A stretch of 38,402 nucleotides of DNA from JBECKR01 sp040235415 (lineage in GTDB: Bacteria > Acidobacteriota > Polarisedimenticolia > Polarisedimenticolales > Polarisedimenticolaceae). Position 1 is the first letter of the stretch, and the number at the start of each line of letters is the position of its first letter. This document shows, one piece after another, positions 15,274 through 24,707 of this stretch. Under the pieces are notes generated by a model that saw only the letters and a list, made by a program, of their open reading frames with translations, did not search any database and was not told where the DNA came from. The DNA lies in the NCBI GenBank assembly GCA_040235415.1, contig JBECKR010000027.1, positions 1-38,402 on the forward strand, written 5' to 3'. Both the position numbers and the translations under genes were made by a program.

Positions 15274-16749
15274 GTGGTCGCACCTCGTGTGCTCGGGGGC
15301 CGCTTGCTCGGACACTGGCTCGATCGCGAACGATTCCTCGCGGGAACGCACTGCACCAAGCGGCTGTGGTGGAGCGTGCGGGACGGGCTCACCCCCGAGG
15401 CGTCCGCCGAGGCCCGTCTGCGACGCGACGAGCGCGCGCGCGTGCTTCGCGCCGCGCTCGCGCGCTTGCCCGACGCGGTCCCGATCGGGGCCGCGGGTCT
15501 CCCCGATCGCGAGGCGCTCCAAGCGACCGCCGAGGCTCTCGCCGACCCGACGGTCCGGCGGATCGCCGGCGCGGCGTTCCTGTTGGGCGAGCTCGCCGCG
15601 TCGGTCGACCTTTTGGAGCGCCGCAAGACCGGTTTCGCGGTCGTCCGCGTCGCGGACGGCCCCCAGATCGAGCCGCGCGACGTCCTCGACCTCGCGTATC
15701 AGCTTCACGTCGTCCGCGCGTGCGGCGTCGCTGCCGACGCGGCCGACCTCCTCGTCCTCGATCGGAACGCGCGCCACCCGCACCTCGCCGAGCTGTTCTC
15801 GCGACGCGACGTCACCGCTCGGGTGGAGATGCTGTTGGCGGAGATTCCCGCGCTCGCCCGCTCGCGGGTCAATCTGCTCCACGGGCCGCTGCCGACGGTC
15901 GAGACCGGGGCGCACTGCCGCGAGCCGTGGCCGTGCCGGTTCCTGGCGCGCTGCGAGGCTTCCGGGGAGCCGGCGGGGCGAGGGCCGCGCGAGGCCGAGC
16001 CCGGGGAAGGCGTCGTGGTCGAGCCGGGGTTGGCCCGCGCCCTGCGGCTTTTCGAGCGTCCGATGGCGTTCGTGGACGTCGTCGCGGTGCGTCCCGCGAT
16101 CCCGGTCTGGCCCGGCGCGCACCCCTGGGACGAGACCCCGGCGCTGTTCGGCGCGGCGTTCGAGCACGTCGACGGCACCCGCGAGGAACGCGGGGTCGCG
16201 ATCGCGGCCGCGGACGACCCTTGGGAGACGCTCGCCGACGCCTGGATCGCGGAGGCCGGGCGCGCCCGGCAGCTCGTGGTCTACGGGGCCGCGGAGATCC
16301 ACCGCCACCTGGAGGACCTCCAGGGACGCGCGCCGCACCGCGCGACTCCGCTCGTCGACGTCCGGCGCCGCATCCTGGACCTCCGGACGCTCGTGCGCGA
16401 CCACGTCCACGTTCCCGGGCTCGGGGACGACCTCGAGATCGAAGCGGTGAGCCGCGCGTTCCTGCGCGAGCCGGCGGCGCCCGACGACGCGCGCGTCGCG
16501 CTCGCGCAGTGGGTCGGGGATTTCGCGGAGCTCGGGGACTCGGAGCGATCGTTCCTGCGATCGGGACTCGAGGAGACCGCGGTGCTGCGGGCGCGGCGGC
16601 TCGCCGCCCTCATGGTGCGTCTGCGCGAGATCGCGCTCTCGCCGGCACGGGGCGCCGGCCGCGCCTCGGACGCCGAGCGGGCGCGCCGGGGTTGGATCGA
16701 CCCGGCGCCGCGGGCCCCGCGGATCACTCCCCCGGAAGACTCGAGCTGA
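15274..16749 (+). CDS. Divergent DUF2779-like protein with degraded nuclease motifs (491 aa)
   Basis: Several segments align in order with DUF2779 proteins (PD-(D/E)XK-like plus DnaQ-like architecture). These are THCTKRLWW at the N-terminus (family QCPKLLWL); DVLDLAYQLHVVRACG (family DIAFQ-YVL); REPWPCRFLARC (Cys pair); PAIPVWPGAHPWDETPALFGAAFEH (family PAIP-G-PYQ-IPFQ-SLH); LVVYGAAEIHRHLEDL (family VVYNKSFE-RL); and RRILDLRTLVRDHVHVPGL. The usual catalytic residues are missing: an EVK-type motif reads VVR, the exonuclease DFE reads DVV, and the final DT is absent. It may therefore be a binding or scaffolding derivative. The GTG start at 15274 is uncertain because no good ribosome site is seen. 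The end overlaps the convergent RND gene by 26 nt. Confidence 0.7.
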   Translation: MVAPRVLGGRLLGHWLDRERFLAGTHCTKRLWWSVRDGLTPEASAEARLRRDERARVLRAALARLPDAVPIGAAGLPDREALQATAEALADPTVRRIAGAAFLLGELAASVDLLERRKTGFAVVRVADGPQIEPRDVLDLAYQLHVVRACGVAADAADLLVLDRNARHPHLAELFSRRDVTARVEMLLAEIPALARSRVNLLHGPLPTVETGAHCREPWPCRFLARCEASGEPAGRGPREAEPGEGVVVEPGLARALRLFERPMAFVDVVAVRPAIPVWPGAHPWDETPALFGAAFEHVDGTREERGVAIAAADDPWETLADAWIAEAGRARQLVVYGAAEIHRHLEDLQGRAPHRATPLVDVRRRILDLRTLVRDHVHVPGLGDDLEIEAVSRAFLREPAAPDDARVALAQWVGDFAELGDSERSFLRSGLEETAVLRARRLAALMVRLREIALSPARGAGRASDAERARRGWIDPAPRAPRITPPEDSS

Positions 16750-19700
16750 GCGCCGGTCGCGGGGTCCGGCGCAGCACCCGGACGACCGCCGCGATCACCG
16801 TCTCCCGCGCGTCGTCGAAAAACGTGTAGAACACGGGCACGACGAGAAGCGTGAGGAGCGTCGCGGTCGTCATCCCGCCGATCAGCGTCAGGCCGAAGCT
16901 CGTGTAGCTCAACCCGTTGCGCGTCTCGGCGCCCGCGACGGCCAGCGGGATCATCCCGCCGATGGTCGTGATCGCCGTCATCATGATCGGCCGGAACCGC
17001 CGGTCCGCGGCGAGCAGCAGCGCCTCGCCGCGCCGGTGCCCCTCGGCCCGCAGGCGATGGACGTAGTCGACGAACACGATGCCGTTGTTCACGACGACGC
17101 CCACGAGGAGGATGATCCCGACGATCCCCAGAAAGTCGAGGTCCCGCCCGGTCACGAAGTGGATCCAGAACACGCCCAGGAACGAGAGCGGGATCGTCAC
17201 GAGGATCGAGAGCGGCAGCACCAGGCTCTCGAACAGGAACGCCATCAGCAGGTAGACGAAGACGACGGACAGGATCGCGGCGTACCGGAACCCCGACAGG
17301 TCGTCGTTGAGTCGGATGCGCGTGACGTTCGCCCCGAACGAGATCCCTTCCGGGAGGTCGACGTCCCGCAGCAACGCGTCGAGCCGCTTGCGGGTCTCCT
17401 CCTCGTGATCCTCCTCGAGCTCGAGCGTGATGCGGCGGAGCGATTGCTTCTCCATCCGGACGATGCGCGAGCGCGACTCGAGGAAGTGCGGATCGGTGAC
17501 GGCGGACAGGGGCAGCGCGTCGCCCGACGCGGTCGGCACCGCGAAGTTCGCGAGCTCCGCGAGGCTCTCGCGGTCGCGCTCGCGGAACCGCACGCGGACG
17601 GGGATCTCCTTCCCCCCGGTGTAGAACTTCGGCAGCGGCGTGCCTCGGAGCGCGTAGCCGACGACGCCGGCGACCACGCGCGGGTTGACCCCGAACCTCT
17701 GCGCCCGGGCGCGGTCGACCACGAGCCCGAGCTCGTTGGGGGGCGGCTCGGCGCCGCGCTTCAATCCGAGCACGCCGTCGACGCGGACGAGCAGCGCCTC
17801 CAAGCGGCGCGCCGTCTCCTCGAGCGTGCGGACGTCCTCGCCGTACAGGGCGGCGACGTAGGTGCCGCGCTCCTCGTCCTGGTCGACGTCGCTCTCCTGT
17901 CCGGTGTAGATCTTCATACCGGGGCGGAGCGGCAAGGCGTCCGCCACGATCTTCGTCGCCTCCTTGGCGGTGACGTCGGCGGTCCGGGGCTGCGTGAACC
18001 AGCCCTCGATTCGGCCGTCCTCCTCGTCGTGGGAGAGGAACCAGCCCTCGAGCCCGAGATCCTCCCTCTTGCCCTCGACGACCTTCTCCGCCTCGCGGAA
18101 CCAGGTCTCGGCCTCCTCGAGCGTCGTCTGAGGGGCGAGCTCCACCTCGATGTGGAAGCCGTCCTCCTCGTTCTCCTGCGTCTCGACGAACCGCACCTGG
18201 CCCGACGAGACCCACAGCGCGATCGTTCCGCCGAACACGAGCAGCATCGCGAGGACGAGATCGACGCGCCGCGACAGGAAGAACGCCAGCATCTTTCCGT
18301 AGGCGCGGCTGAGCCGGCCGAAGATCCCCTCGTAGACGCGGCCGAGGGCCGCGGTCAGCCTGTCGTGCAGCCGCGGAGCGGCGAGCGACCTCTCGGGCGC
18401 GGGCCGCTCCGGGAGCGTCAGGTACATCGCGAGCGGAATGAGCACGAGCGCGAGCACGAGCGACCCGAGGAGCGAGACCGATACCGGAATCGCCATGCGC
18501 ATCAGGAAGAACTGCGCCGGCCCCTGGACGAGCGCCACGGGGAGGAACACGACGATCGTGGTGAGCGTCGACATCGTGATCGCGAGCGCGACCTCGCCTG
18601 CGCCGTGGATGGCGGCCTCGCGCCCGGAGTATCCGTCGCGGTGCAGGCGGTGGACGTTCTCCGCCACGACGACCGAATTGTCGACCAGGAGCCCCACCGA
18701 CAGCATCAACCCCAGGAGCGTCAGCAGGTTCAGCGTCTCTCCGGCGAAGTACATCACCGTCAGGCCGATCAGGAGGCTCAGCGGGATCGACAGGCTGAGG
18801 ATCAGCGTCATCCGGAACCGCCGCAGGAACAGGAACAGCACCGCGCCGGCGATCACGCCGCCGATCAGGCCGCTGTTGACGAGCGTGCGGAGCGACTCCC
18901 GGATGATCCCACCCTGGCTGAACAGCTCGAGAAGCTGGAACCCCTGCAGCCTGGGATCGGCGCGCAGCCGTTCGAGGACCCCGCCGAGCGCCCGGGTGAC
19001 CTCGACCGCGTTGGCCTCGCCCTCCTTGAAAACGATGACCGCGACCGCGGGCTTGCTCATGGCGCGCGCACGGTAGTCCTTCTCGGCCTCCTCGTACTTG
19101 ACGGTCGCGACGTCCGCGAGGCGCACCGAAGGCCCGACGATCCGGTTCTCGAGGGCCGCGATCGAGCCGTACCGCGCCACCGAGCGCAGCATCAGCTTGC
19201 GCGAGCCTTCGAGGACGGTGCCGCTCGCCATCGAGAAGTTGTCCGAGCCGAGCTCCCGCGCGAGCTCGTAGATGTTGAGACCGGCGGCCGCGGTGCGCTC
19301 GCGGTCGAGCTCGATCAGGATCTCCTTCTCCTCGAGGCCGTCGAGCCGCACGTTCGCGACGCCGTCGACGCGGGACAGCGGCTGCACGATCTCGTCCTGG
19401 ATCAGGTCGTAGGCGTCGGTGACGTCGGGATCGACGGCGACCCCGAGCACCCATACCGGGATCGAGTTCGTGTCGTGCTTGCGGATGTAGGTGTGGTCGA
19501 CGTCGCTCGGGAACCGCGCCCGGGCGCGCTCCAAGCGATCGCGCACCTCGCGGTACGCGACGCTCATGTCGGTTCCCTGCTTGAACGTGACGTACGTCGC
19601 GGCGGCGCCGTGGCTCGAGACGCTGATGAGGCGGTCGATGCCCCGGACCGTGCCGAGCTCCTCCTCGAGCGGCAGCACGATCTTCTCCTGGACCTCCTCG

Positions 19701-19897
19701 GGAGGGGCGTCGGTCCAGGGGACGAATACCTGCAGGAACGGCGCGGTGTATCCCTTCGGGATGAGCTCGAACGGGATTCCGAGCGTCGCGACGACGCCGA
19801 CGACGAGCGTCGACAGCAGCAGCACGAGCACCGAGACGCGTCGATCGAGCGAGAACCGCGGGAGCGCGCCCTCGCGGCGGTAGTCCCGCGGCGTCAC
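16724..19897 (-). CDS. RND efflux pump, HAE1-like, second of two (1057 aa)
   Basis: Inner-membrane proton-driven transporter of the RND superfamily. It has the normal 12-helix build: TM1 at VSVLVLLLSTLVVGVVATLGIPFELIP, a first periplasmic porter loop, a TM2-6 block with SIPLSLLIGLTVMYFAGETLNLLTLLGLML and GLLVDNSVVVAENVHRL, a second loop, and TM8-12 containing LLVGVVVNNGIVFVDYVHRLRAEG. In TM4, AcrB has two adjacent Asp; here the pair reads Asp-Asn. The TM10 Lys position is Asn, as in many HAE1-group pumps. The GTG start overlaps the upstream pump stop as GTGA (19894-19897). It probably works with the adaptor encoded two genes upstream and perhaps as a heterotrimer with the other pump, as MdtB/MdtC do (inference). 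Confidence 0.92.
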   Translation of the reverse strand: MTPRDYRREGALPRFSLDRRVSVLVLLLSTLVVGVVATLGIPFELIPKGYTAPFLQVFVPWTDAPPEEVQEKIVLPLEEELGTVRGIDRLISVSSHGAAATYVTFKQGTDMSVAYREVRDRLERARARFPSDVDHTYIRKHDTNSIPVWVLGVAVDPDVTDAYDLIQDEIVQPLSRVDGVANVRLDGLEEKEILIELDRERTAAAGLNIYELARELGSDNFSMASGTVLEGSRKLMLRSVARYGSIAALENRIVGPSVRLADVATVKYEEAEKDYRARAMSKPAVAVIVFKEGEANAVEVTRALGGVLERLRADPRLQGFQLLELFSQGGIIRESLRTLVNSGLIGGVIAGAVLFLFLRRFRMTLILSLSIPLSLLIGLTVMYFAGETLNLLTLLGLMLSVGLLVDNSVVVAENVHRLHRDGYSGREAAIHGAGEVALAITMSTLTTIVVFLPVALVQGPAQFFLMRMAIPVSVSLLGSLVLALVLIPLAMYLTLPERPAPERSLAAPRLHDRLTAALGRVYEGIFGRLSRAYGKMLAFFLSRRVDLVLAMLLVFGGTIALWVSSGQVRFVETQENEEDGFHIEVELAPQTTLEEAETWFREAEKVVEGKREDLGLEGWFLSHDEEDGRIEGWFTQPRTADVTAKEATKIVADALPLRPGMKIYTGQESDVDQDEERGTYVAALYGEDVRTLEETARRLEALLVRVDGVLGLKRGAEPPPNELGLVVDRARAQRFGVNPRVVAGVVGYALRGTPLPKFYTGGKEIPVRVRFRERDRESLAELANFAVPTASGDALPLSAVTDPHFLESRSRIVRMEKQSLRRITLELEEDHEEETRKRLDALLRDVDLPEGISFGANVTRIRLNDDLSGFRYAAILSVVFVYLLMAFLFESLVLPLSILVTIPLSFLGVFWIHFVTGRDLDFLGIVGIILLVGVVVNNGIVFVDYVHRLRAEGHRRGEALLLAADRRFRPIMMTAITTIGGMIPLAVAGAETRNGLSYTSFGLTLIGGMTTATLLTLLVVPVFYTFFDDARETVIAAVVRVLRRTPRPALSSSLPGE

Positions 19898-22800
19898 GTC
19901 GCGAGCCCTTCGGCGCCGGCTCCCCCGGGCAGCTCGCGGTCGACCGCGGCGACGGCGGGCGCACCGCCCACGATCCGCTCCCGGATGGAGTCGACCATGG
20001 CGTAGAACGCGGGGATCAGCACGAGCGTCAGGACCGTCGAGCTGATCAGACCGCTGATGACCGTGATCGCCATCGGCGTCCGCAGCTCCGCGCCCTCCCC
20101 GATGCCGAGCGCCATCGGGAGCAGCCCCAGCACGGTGGTCGCGGTCGTCATCAGGATCGGGCGCAACCGGACCCGTCCGGCGGTGACGATCGCCTCGTCG
20201 CGCGCCATGCCCCGCGCGCGCAGCGTGTTGACGTAGTCGACGAGCACGATCGCGTTGTTCACGACGATCCCGGCCAGCATGATCATCCCGAGGAACACGA
20301 CGATCGAGAGGCTCGTGCCGATCGCCGCGAGCGTCGCCACGGAACCGAGGAACGCGAGCGGGATCGAAAGCATGATGACGAGCGGCTGGACCAGGGACTC
20401 GAACTGCGCGGCCATGATGACGTAGACCAGAAACACGCTCAGCCCGAGCGCGAGCCACAGGCTCGCGCGGCTGCGCTGCCACTCCTCGTTCTGGCCCGCG
20501 ATCTCGAACGAGGTCCCGCGCGGCCAGTCGATCCCCTCGCCGAGCGTCTCCCGGATGCGGTCCACCGCGGCGCTCAACGAGCCGGTCGCGATGTTCGCCC
20601 CGATCACGGCGACCCGCCGGCCGTCGACGCGGCGGACCTCGCTGGGGCCTTCGCCGAGCGCGACGTCGGCCACCGCGGACAGCGGGATCGGGCGGTCGCC
20701 GCCCGGATTGACGTCGAGGTTGCGAACCTCGGCGACGCTCTCGCGGTCCTCGAGCCCGAGCCGGACCACGATCGGGATGCGGCGGTCCCGGAGGTTGAAC
20801 TTCGTGGCCTCGTACCCCTTGACCTCGTCGCGCACGAGGCGCGCGACCTCGCCGATGTTGAGTCCGTATCGCGCCAGGCGGTCGCGGTCGTAGATCACCT
20901 GGACCTCGGGAGCGCCGGGCCGCAGCGTCGACTCGACGTCGGCGAGCTCCGGGAGCCCGGCGAGCAGCTCCCGGCCGCGGTCGGCGAGGCGGCGAAGCTC
21001 ATGCAGGTCGTCGCCGCGGATCTCGACCTCGATCGGAGTGCGCGAGCTGAACAGCACCGGGCGCACGACGCGGGAGTCGACGTCCGGAATCGCGGCGAGC
21101 CGCTGGCGGATCCTCGCGATGACGTCGTCCTCGGAGCGCGCGTCGCGCGAACGCTCGTCGAGCACGACCTTGAAGCGCGCGGTGTTCTCACCCTCGTCGG
21201 AGCGCTGCGACGTCGCGGAGTCGTAGCCGAGGGTCAGCAGCAGCGAGCGAATGCGGCCCTTCTCCGCCAGGATGGCGCGCTCGACGGGTGCGAGCGTGGC
21301 GTCGGTCTCGACGAGGGGGGTGCCGACCGGGAGCGCGACCTCGACCGTGAACTCGCCTTGATGGACCTCGGGCAGGAGCTCGCTGTCGAGCCTCGCTCCG
21401 AGCTGCCAGGTGGCGACGACGGAAGCCGCCATGATCGCGATCACGGCGAGCGGGTTGCCGAGCGCCCAGCGCAATACCGAAGGGTAGACGCGATGCAGCG
21501 CGTCGAGGAGCGCCTGCGACGCCTTCAGGGGAATCCAGACGAGGGGCGGCAGGACCCGCCTCGCGCCGTACCAGACGAAGCGAACGAGGTACGCGACGGC
21601 GAGCACGACGAGCATCAGGAGCTTGCCGAGGACCTCGAACACCGTGCCGAGCACCAGCCGGACGGCGAAGTACGGCCATGCGACGATCGCCAGCCGGCGC
21701 GGGGCGGACCGGAACGACCGTCGCGCCGCTTCCCAGGCGTGGAGCCGGAGCATCCGGCGCCGGATCTCGACGCCTCCGCCCATCCGCGTGCCCCGGCGGC
21801 TCGCGAGCATCGGGATGAAGTACACCGCCACGACGAGCGACGCGAGAAGCGACACCACGACCGCGACGCCGAGATCGCCGAACGCCTGCCCCGCGATCCC
21901 TTCGACGAACACCATCGGCAGGAACACCGCGATCGACGTCAGCGTCGAGGCCACGACGGCCGCGCGCACCTCCTGCGTACCCCGGACGGCGGCCGTGGTG
22001 GTGTCGTCCCCTTCCTCGCGGCAGCGGAAGATCGATTCGAGCACGACGATCGAGGAGTCCACGAGCATCCCGATGCCCATGGCGAGGCCCCCGAGCGACA
22101 TGATGTTCAGGCTGACGCCGAGCAACTTGAGCGGGGCGAACGCGATGAACACCGAGATCGGGATGCTGACCGCGATGATCGCGGTGCTCTTGACCCGGCG
22201 CAGGAACAGGTACAGCACCAGCACGGCGAGCAGCCCGCCGACGACGGCGGTGGTCTTGACCTCGGAAACGCTCTGCTCGATGAACACGGAGCGGTCGGCG
22301 ACGAGCGCGAGGTCGACGCCCTCGCTGCGCCGGAGCTGGGCCGCGAGGCCGGAGTCGGTGTCCGCGCCGAGCAGGGCCTTGACCCTCCCCGCGAGAGCGA
22401 CGACGTTGGCGTCGCCTTCCTTGAAGACGTCGATCTGGACCGACTCGCCGCCGTCGGTGCGAGTCACGATCTCGCGGTCCTTGTGGGTGCGCTCGACGCG
22501 CCCGAGGTCGCGGACGCGGATGTCGCGGCCCTCGAACGACGCCACCACCGTGTCCGCGATCTGGTCGAGGTCGCGGTACTCGTTGAGCGTCCGCACGAGG
22601 TACTCGGTGCGGCCCTCACGCAGCGTGCCGCCCGCGACGTTGATGTTCTCCTCTCCGAGGCGGCCGATCACCTGCCGGATCGAGATTCCGGTCCTCTGCA
22701 GCTGCTGCTGGTCGAGCAGGACGTGGATCTCCTCCTCGAGCCCGCCGCGCACCCGCACCGCAGCGACCCCCTTGACCGGCTCGAGCTGGCGCCGGACCTG

Positions 22801-23298
22801 GAGGTCGGCGATGCGACGCAGCCGGCGGAGGCCCTGCTCCCCCGCGAACCGGTCGCCGGTGCCCGAGAGGCTGAGCTCCAGGACCGGGTCGAGCGACGGG
22901 TCGTAGTGCAGGATCAGCGGGCGGTCCGCCTCCTCCGGGAGGAACACGCGGTCGAGCTTCTCGAGGACGTCCTGGGTGGCCTCGGTCATGTCGACGTCCC
23001 ACCCGAACTCGAGCGAGACGTCGCTGACCCCGGCTCGGCTCACGCTCGACAGCCGCCGCAGTCCGCCGATGACGCCGAGCGCCTCCTCGATCGGACGGCT
23101 GACGTCGTTCTCGACCTCCTCGGGGGCCGCGCCGGGGTACTGCGTGCGGACCGTCAGCGTCGGGTACGTCAGCTCCGGCATGAGCGTCAGCGGCAGCTGG
23201 TACAGCGACAGCCATCCGAACACGAACGCAGCGACGAACAGCACCAGGATCGCGACCGGCCGCGAGGTCGCGAAGCTCGTCCGGGGCGGGGCGCTCAC
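19894..23298 (-). CDS. RND efflux pump, HAE1-like, first of two, enlarged centre (1134 aa)
   Basis: RND transporter with TM1 at PVAILVLFVAAFVFGWLSLYQLPLTLMPELTYPTL, porter subdomains, TM4 GMLVDSSIVVLESIF (Asp-Ser in place of the AcrB Asp-Asp), and TM10-11 LAGIVVNNAIVLVDYVNTLRARG. It is about 80-100 residues longer than usual. The extra length lies between TM6 and TM7, at about residues 500-600, where two or three extra hydrophobic segments (LAIVAWPYFAVRLVLGTVF, LLMLVVLAVAYLVRF) are predicted by eye. It starts with GTG in a GTGA overlap with the adaptor stop (23295-23298). The substrate is unknown; such pumps export drugs, lipids or siderophores. Confidence 0.92.
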   Translation of the reverse strand: MSAPPRTSFATSRPVAILVLFVAAFVFGWLSLYQLPLTLMPELTYPTLTVRTQYPGAAPEEVENDVSRPIEEALGVIGGLRRLSSVSRAGVSDVSLEFGWDVDMTEATQDVLEKLDRVFLPEEADRPLILHYDPSLDPVLELSLSGTGDRFAGEQGLRRLRRIADLQVRRQLEPVKGVAAVRVRGGLEEEIHVLLDQQQLQRTGISIRQVIGRLGEENINVAGGTLREGRTEYLVRTLNEYRDLDQIADTVVASFEGRDIRVRDLGRVERTHKDREIVTRTDGGESVQIDVFKEGDANVVALAGRVKALLGADTDSGLAAQLRRSEGVDLALVADRSVFIEQSVSEVKTTAVVGGLLAVLVLYLFLRRVKSTAIIAVSIPISVFIAFAPLKLLGVSLNIMSLGGLAMGIGMLVDSSIVVLESIFRCREEGDDTTTAAVRGTQEVRAAVVASTLTSIAVFLPMVFVEGIAGQAFGDLGVAVVVSLLASLVVAVYFIPMLASRRGTRMGGGVEIRRRMLRLHAWEAARRSFRSAPRRLAIVAWPYFAVRLVLGTVFEVLGKLLMLVVLAVAYLVRFVWYGARRVLPPLVWIPLKASQALLDALHRVYPSVLRWALGNPLAVIAIMAASVVATWQLGARLDSELLPEVHQGEFTVEVALPVGTPLVETDATLAPVERAILAEKGRIRSLLLTLGYDSATSQRSDEGENTARFKVVLDERSRDARSEDDVIARIRQRLAAIPDVDSRVVRPVLFSSRTPIEVEIRGDDLHELRRLADRGRELLAGLPELADVESTLRPGAPEVQVIYDRDRLARYGLNIGEVARLVRDEVKGYEATKFNLRDRRIPIVVRLGLEDRESVAEVRNLDVNPGGDRPIPLSAVADVALGEGPSEVRRVDGRRVAVIGANIATGSLSAAVDRIRETLGEGIDWPRGTSFEIAGQNEEWQRSRASLWLALGLSVFLVYVIMAAQFESLVQPLVIMLSIPLAFLGSVATLAAIGTSLSIVVFLGMIMLAGIVVNNAIVLVDYVNTLRARGMARDEAIVTAGRVRLRPILMTTATTVLGLLPMALGIGEGAELRTPMAITVISGLISSTVLTLVLIPAFYAMVDSIRERIVGGAPAVAAVDRELPGGAGAEGLAT

Positions 23299-24449
23299 AG
23301 GCTCGCCCGGTCCGAGGGCGCGGCTTCGGGCTCGGGCTCCGCGTCGACGTCCTTCACCAGCGCGCCGTCCTTGAGGCCGGTCTGGCCCGCGACGACGATG
23401 CGGTCGCCGGCGGCGAGCCCGCCCGCCGGCTCGACGTTGATCTTGTCCTCGAGCACCGGGTCGAGCGCGATACGCTCGGCGCGATTCCCGTCCTTGAGCC
23501 GGAACACGAACACGAGGTCGTTGTCGTACACCAGGGCGCGCTTCGGAACGAGCACCGCGTCCCGGTGCACCGCGGTCACGAGATCGACGTCGACGTAAAG
23601 CCCGGGACGCAGTCCGGGCTGCCCCCCGAGCGCGACGGTGACCTTCACGGTGCCGGTCTTCGGGTCGACGACCGGAGCGATGCGGTCGACGCGGCCGGCG
23701 AATTCGGAGCTTCCGAGGCTCGGCGACGACACGCGCGCGACGAGTCCGGGCGCGAGGTCCCGGAGGTGCTTCTCGGGGACGTACACCCGGGCCACGATGG
23801 AGTCGAAGTCGACGATGTCGAACAGATGTTGGCCGACCTGGACCTGATCGCCGAGCTTCACGAGGCGCTGCGTCACGGTGCCGGCGATCGGCGCGCGCAC
23901 TTCCGTGTAGCCGAGCTCGCGCTGCGAGTCGGCGAGCTTCAGGCGGAGCTGCTGCAGGCGGTACGTCGCGTCGTTGAAGTCCTGCTCGCTGATGAGGCTC
24001 TCGGCGTGCAGACGCTGCTGGCGGGCGTACTCGCGCTCGGCCTGGTCGAGCTCGACCTCGGCCTTGGCGACGTCGCTGCGCTGCGCGTCGTCCTGGAGGC
24101 GCAGGAGCACGTCCCCCTTGCGGACGCGGTCGCCCTCCTCGACGCGCAGCTCGACGACCTTGCGGTTCGCCTCCGAGAACACTTCGACGTGGCTCTCGGC
24201 CTCGAGGTTCGTCGAGAACCGCAGCACCGCCTCGATCGCGCCGCGCCCGATCGCGGCGAGCTCGACCGGAACCGCCTCTTCCTTCTTTTCCTTGCCGTTT
24301 TCACCCTTCTTGTCGGCAGCGGCGTCCTTGCCGGACGGTTTCGGAGACGCCTGCGCGTCCCCCGATCCGCCGCACCCCGCGAGGGGGACGAGCGCGAGCG
24401 GCAGGGTCAGGACGAGGGCGGCGGCGAGCGGCGTGCGGGCTCGTTTCAT
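23295..24449 (-). CDS. RND periplasmic adaptor lipoprotein (384 aa)
   Basis: Membrane-fusion protein linking RND pumps to an outer-membrane channel. Residues 1-26 are a lipoprotein signal with lipobox LAGC, followed by a charged low-complexity stretch (KDAAADKKGENGKEKKEE). Next come the first lipoyl half (VEVFSEANRKVVELRVEEGDRVRKGDVLLRL), a coiled-coil hairpin at about 120-180, and the second lipoyl half ending in YTEVRAPIAGTVTQRLVKLGDQV. The beta-barrel (VDRIAPVVDPKTGTVKVTVAL) and membrane-proximal domain (LVPKRALVYDNDLVFVF) close the protein. The start at 24449 has GGAG at 9 nt; ATG at 24464 is possible but would displace the signal. Promoter-proximal gene of the pump operon. Confidence 0.92.
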   Translation of the reverse strand: MKRARTPLAAALVLTLPLALVPLAGCGGSGDAQASPKPSGKDAAADKKGENGKEKKEEAVPVELAAIGRGAIEAVLRFSTNLEAESHVEVFSEANRKVVELRVEEGDRVRKGDVLLRLQDDAQRSDVAKAEVELDQAEREYARQQRLHAESLISEQDFNDATYRLQQLRLKLADSQRELGYTEVRAPIAGTVTQRLVKLGDQVQVGQHLFDIVDFDSIVARVYVPEKHLRDLAPGLVARVSSPSLGSSEFAGRVDRIAPVVDPKTGTVKVTVALGGQPGLRPGLYVDVDLVTAVHRDAVLVPKRALVYDNDLVFVFRLKDGNRAERIALDPVLEDKINVEPAGGLAAGDRIVVAGQTGLKDGALVKDVDAEPEPEAAPSDRASL

Positions 24450-24646
24450 GGCGTTCGTCTCCATCGGGACCGGCGGCGCCGGGCTCGGTCGGAGGTAGAA
24501 ACGGCCGTCCGGGTTGGACGGTTCCAGTCCGATCCGATTCGGGCCTCGATCTCTAGACGGTCGTCCCCCCCGGAGGGTTTCAGTCGTATCCGCGAATGCC
24601 CTCAACTCGTTCGTTCTCGGCTGGTTACGGCGGTTCCGATCGGCCC

Positions 24647-24655
24647 TGATAGAAT
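24647..24655 (+). promoter_or_regulatory. Extended -10 element upstream of FTCD
   Basis: TG-A-TAGAAT is an extended -10 with 5 of 6 hexamer matches, 52 nt ahead of the ATG. No strong -35 is visible. The same TGNTAGAAT occurs ahead of the P5C dehydrogenase gene. Confidence 0.45.
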
Positions 24656-24707
24656 CGGGAGTCACCGTTGCGGGTTGCGCGACGGCGCCCCCGGTGCGGA
24701 GAGCGCG

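Noticed and set aside
19898..20482. Second RND pump extended upstream into a protein of about 1250 aa
   Set aside because: The upstream part is the shadow of the other pump gene in another frame. The GTG at 19897 in a GTGA overlap is followed immediately by a normal RND N-terminus.
17036..23598. Very long rightward open frames opposite the RND pumps
   Set aside because: They encode Arg/Glu/Asp/His-rich, low-complexity proteins typical of antisense frames in high-GC genes. The leftward frames match RND pumps from end to end.
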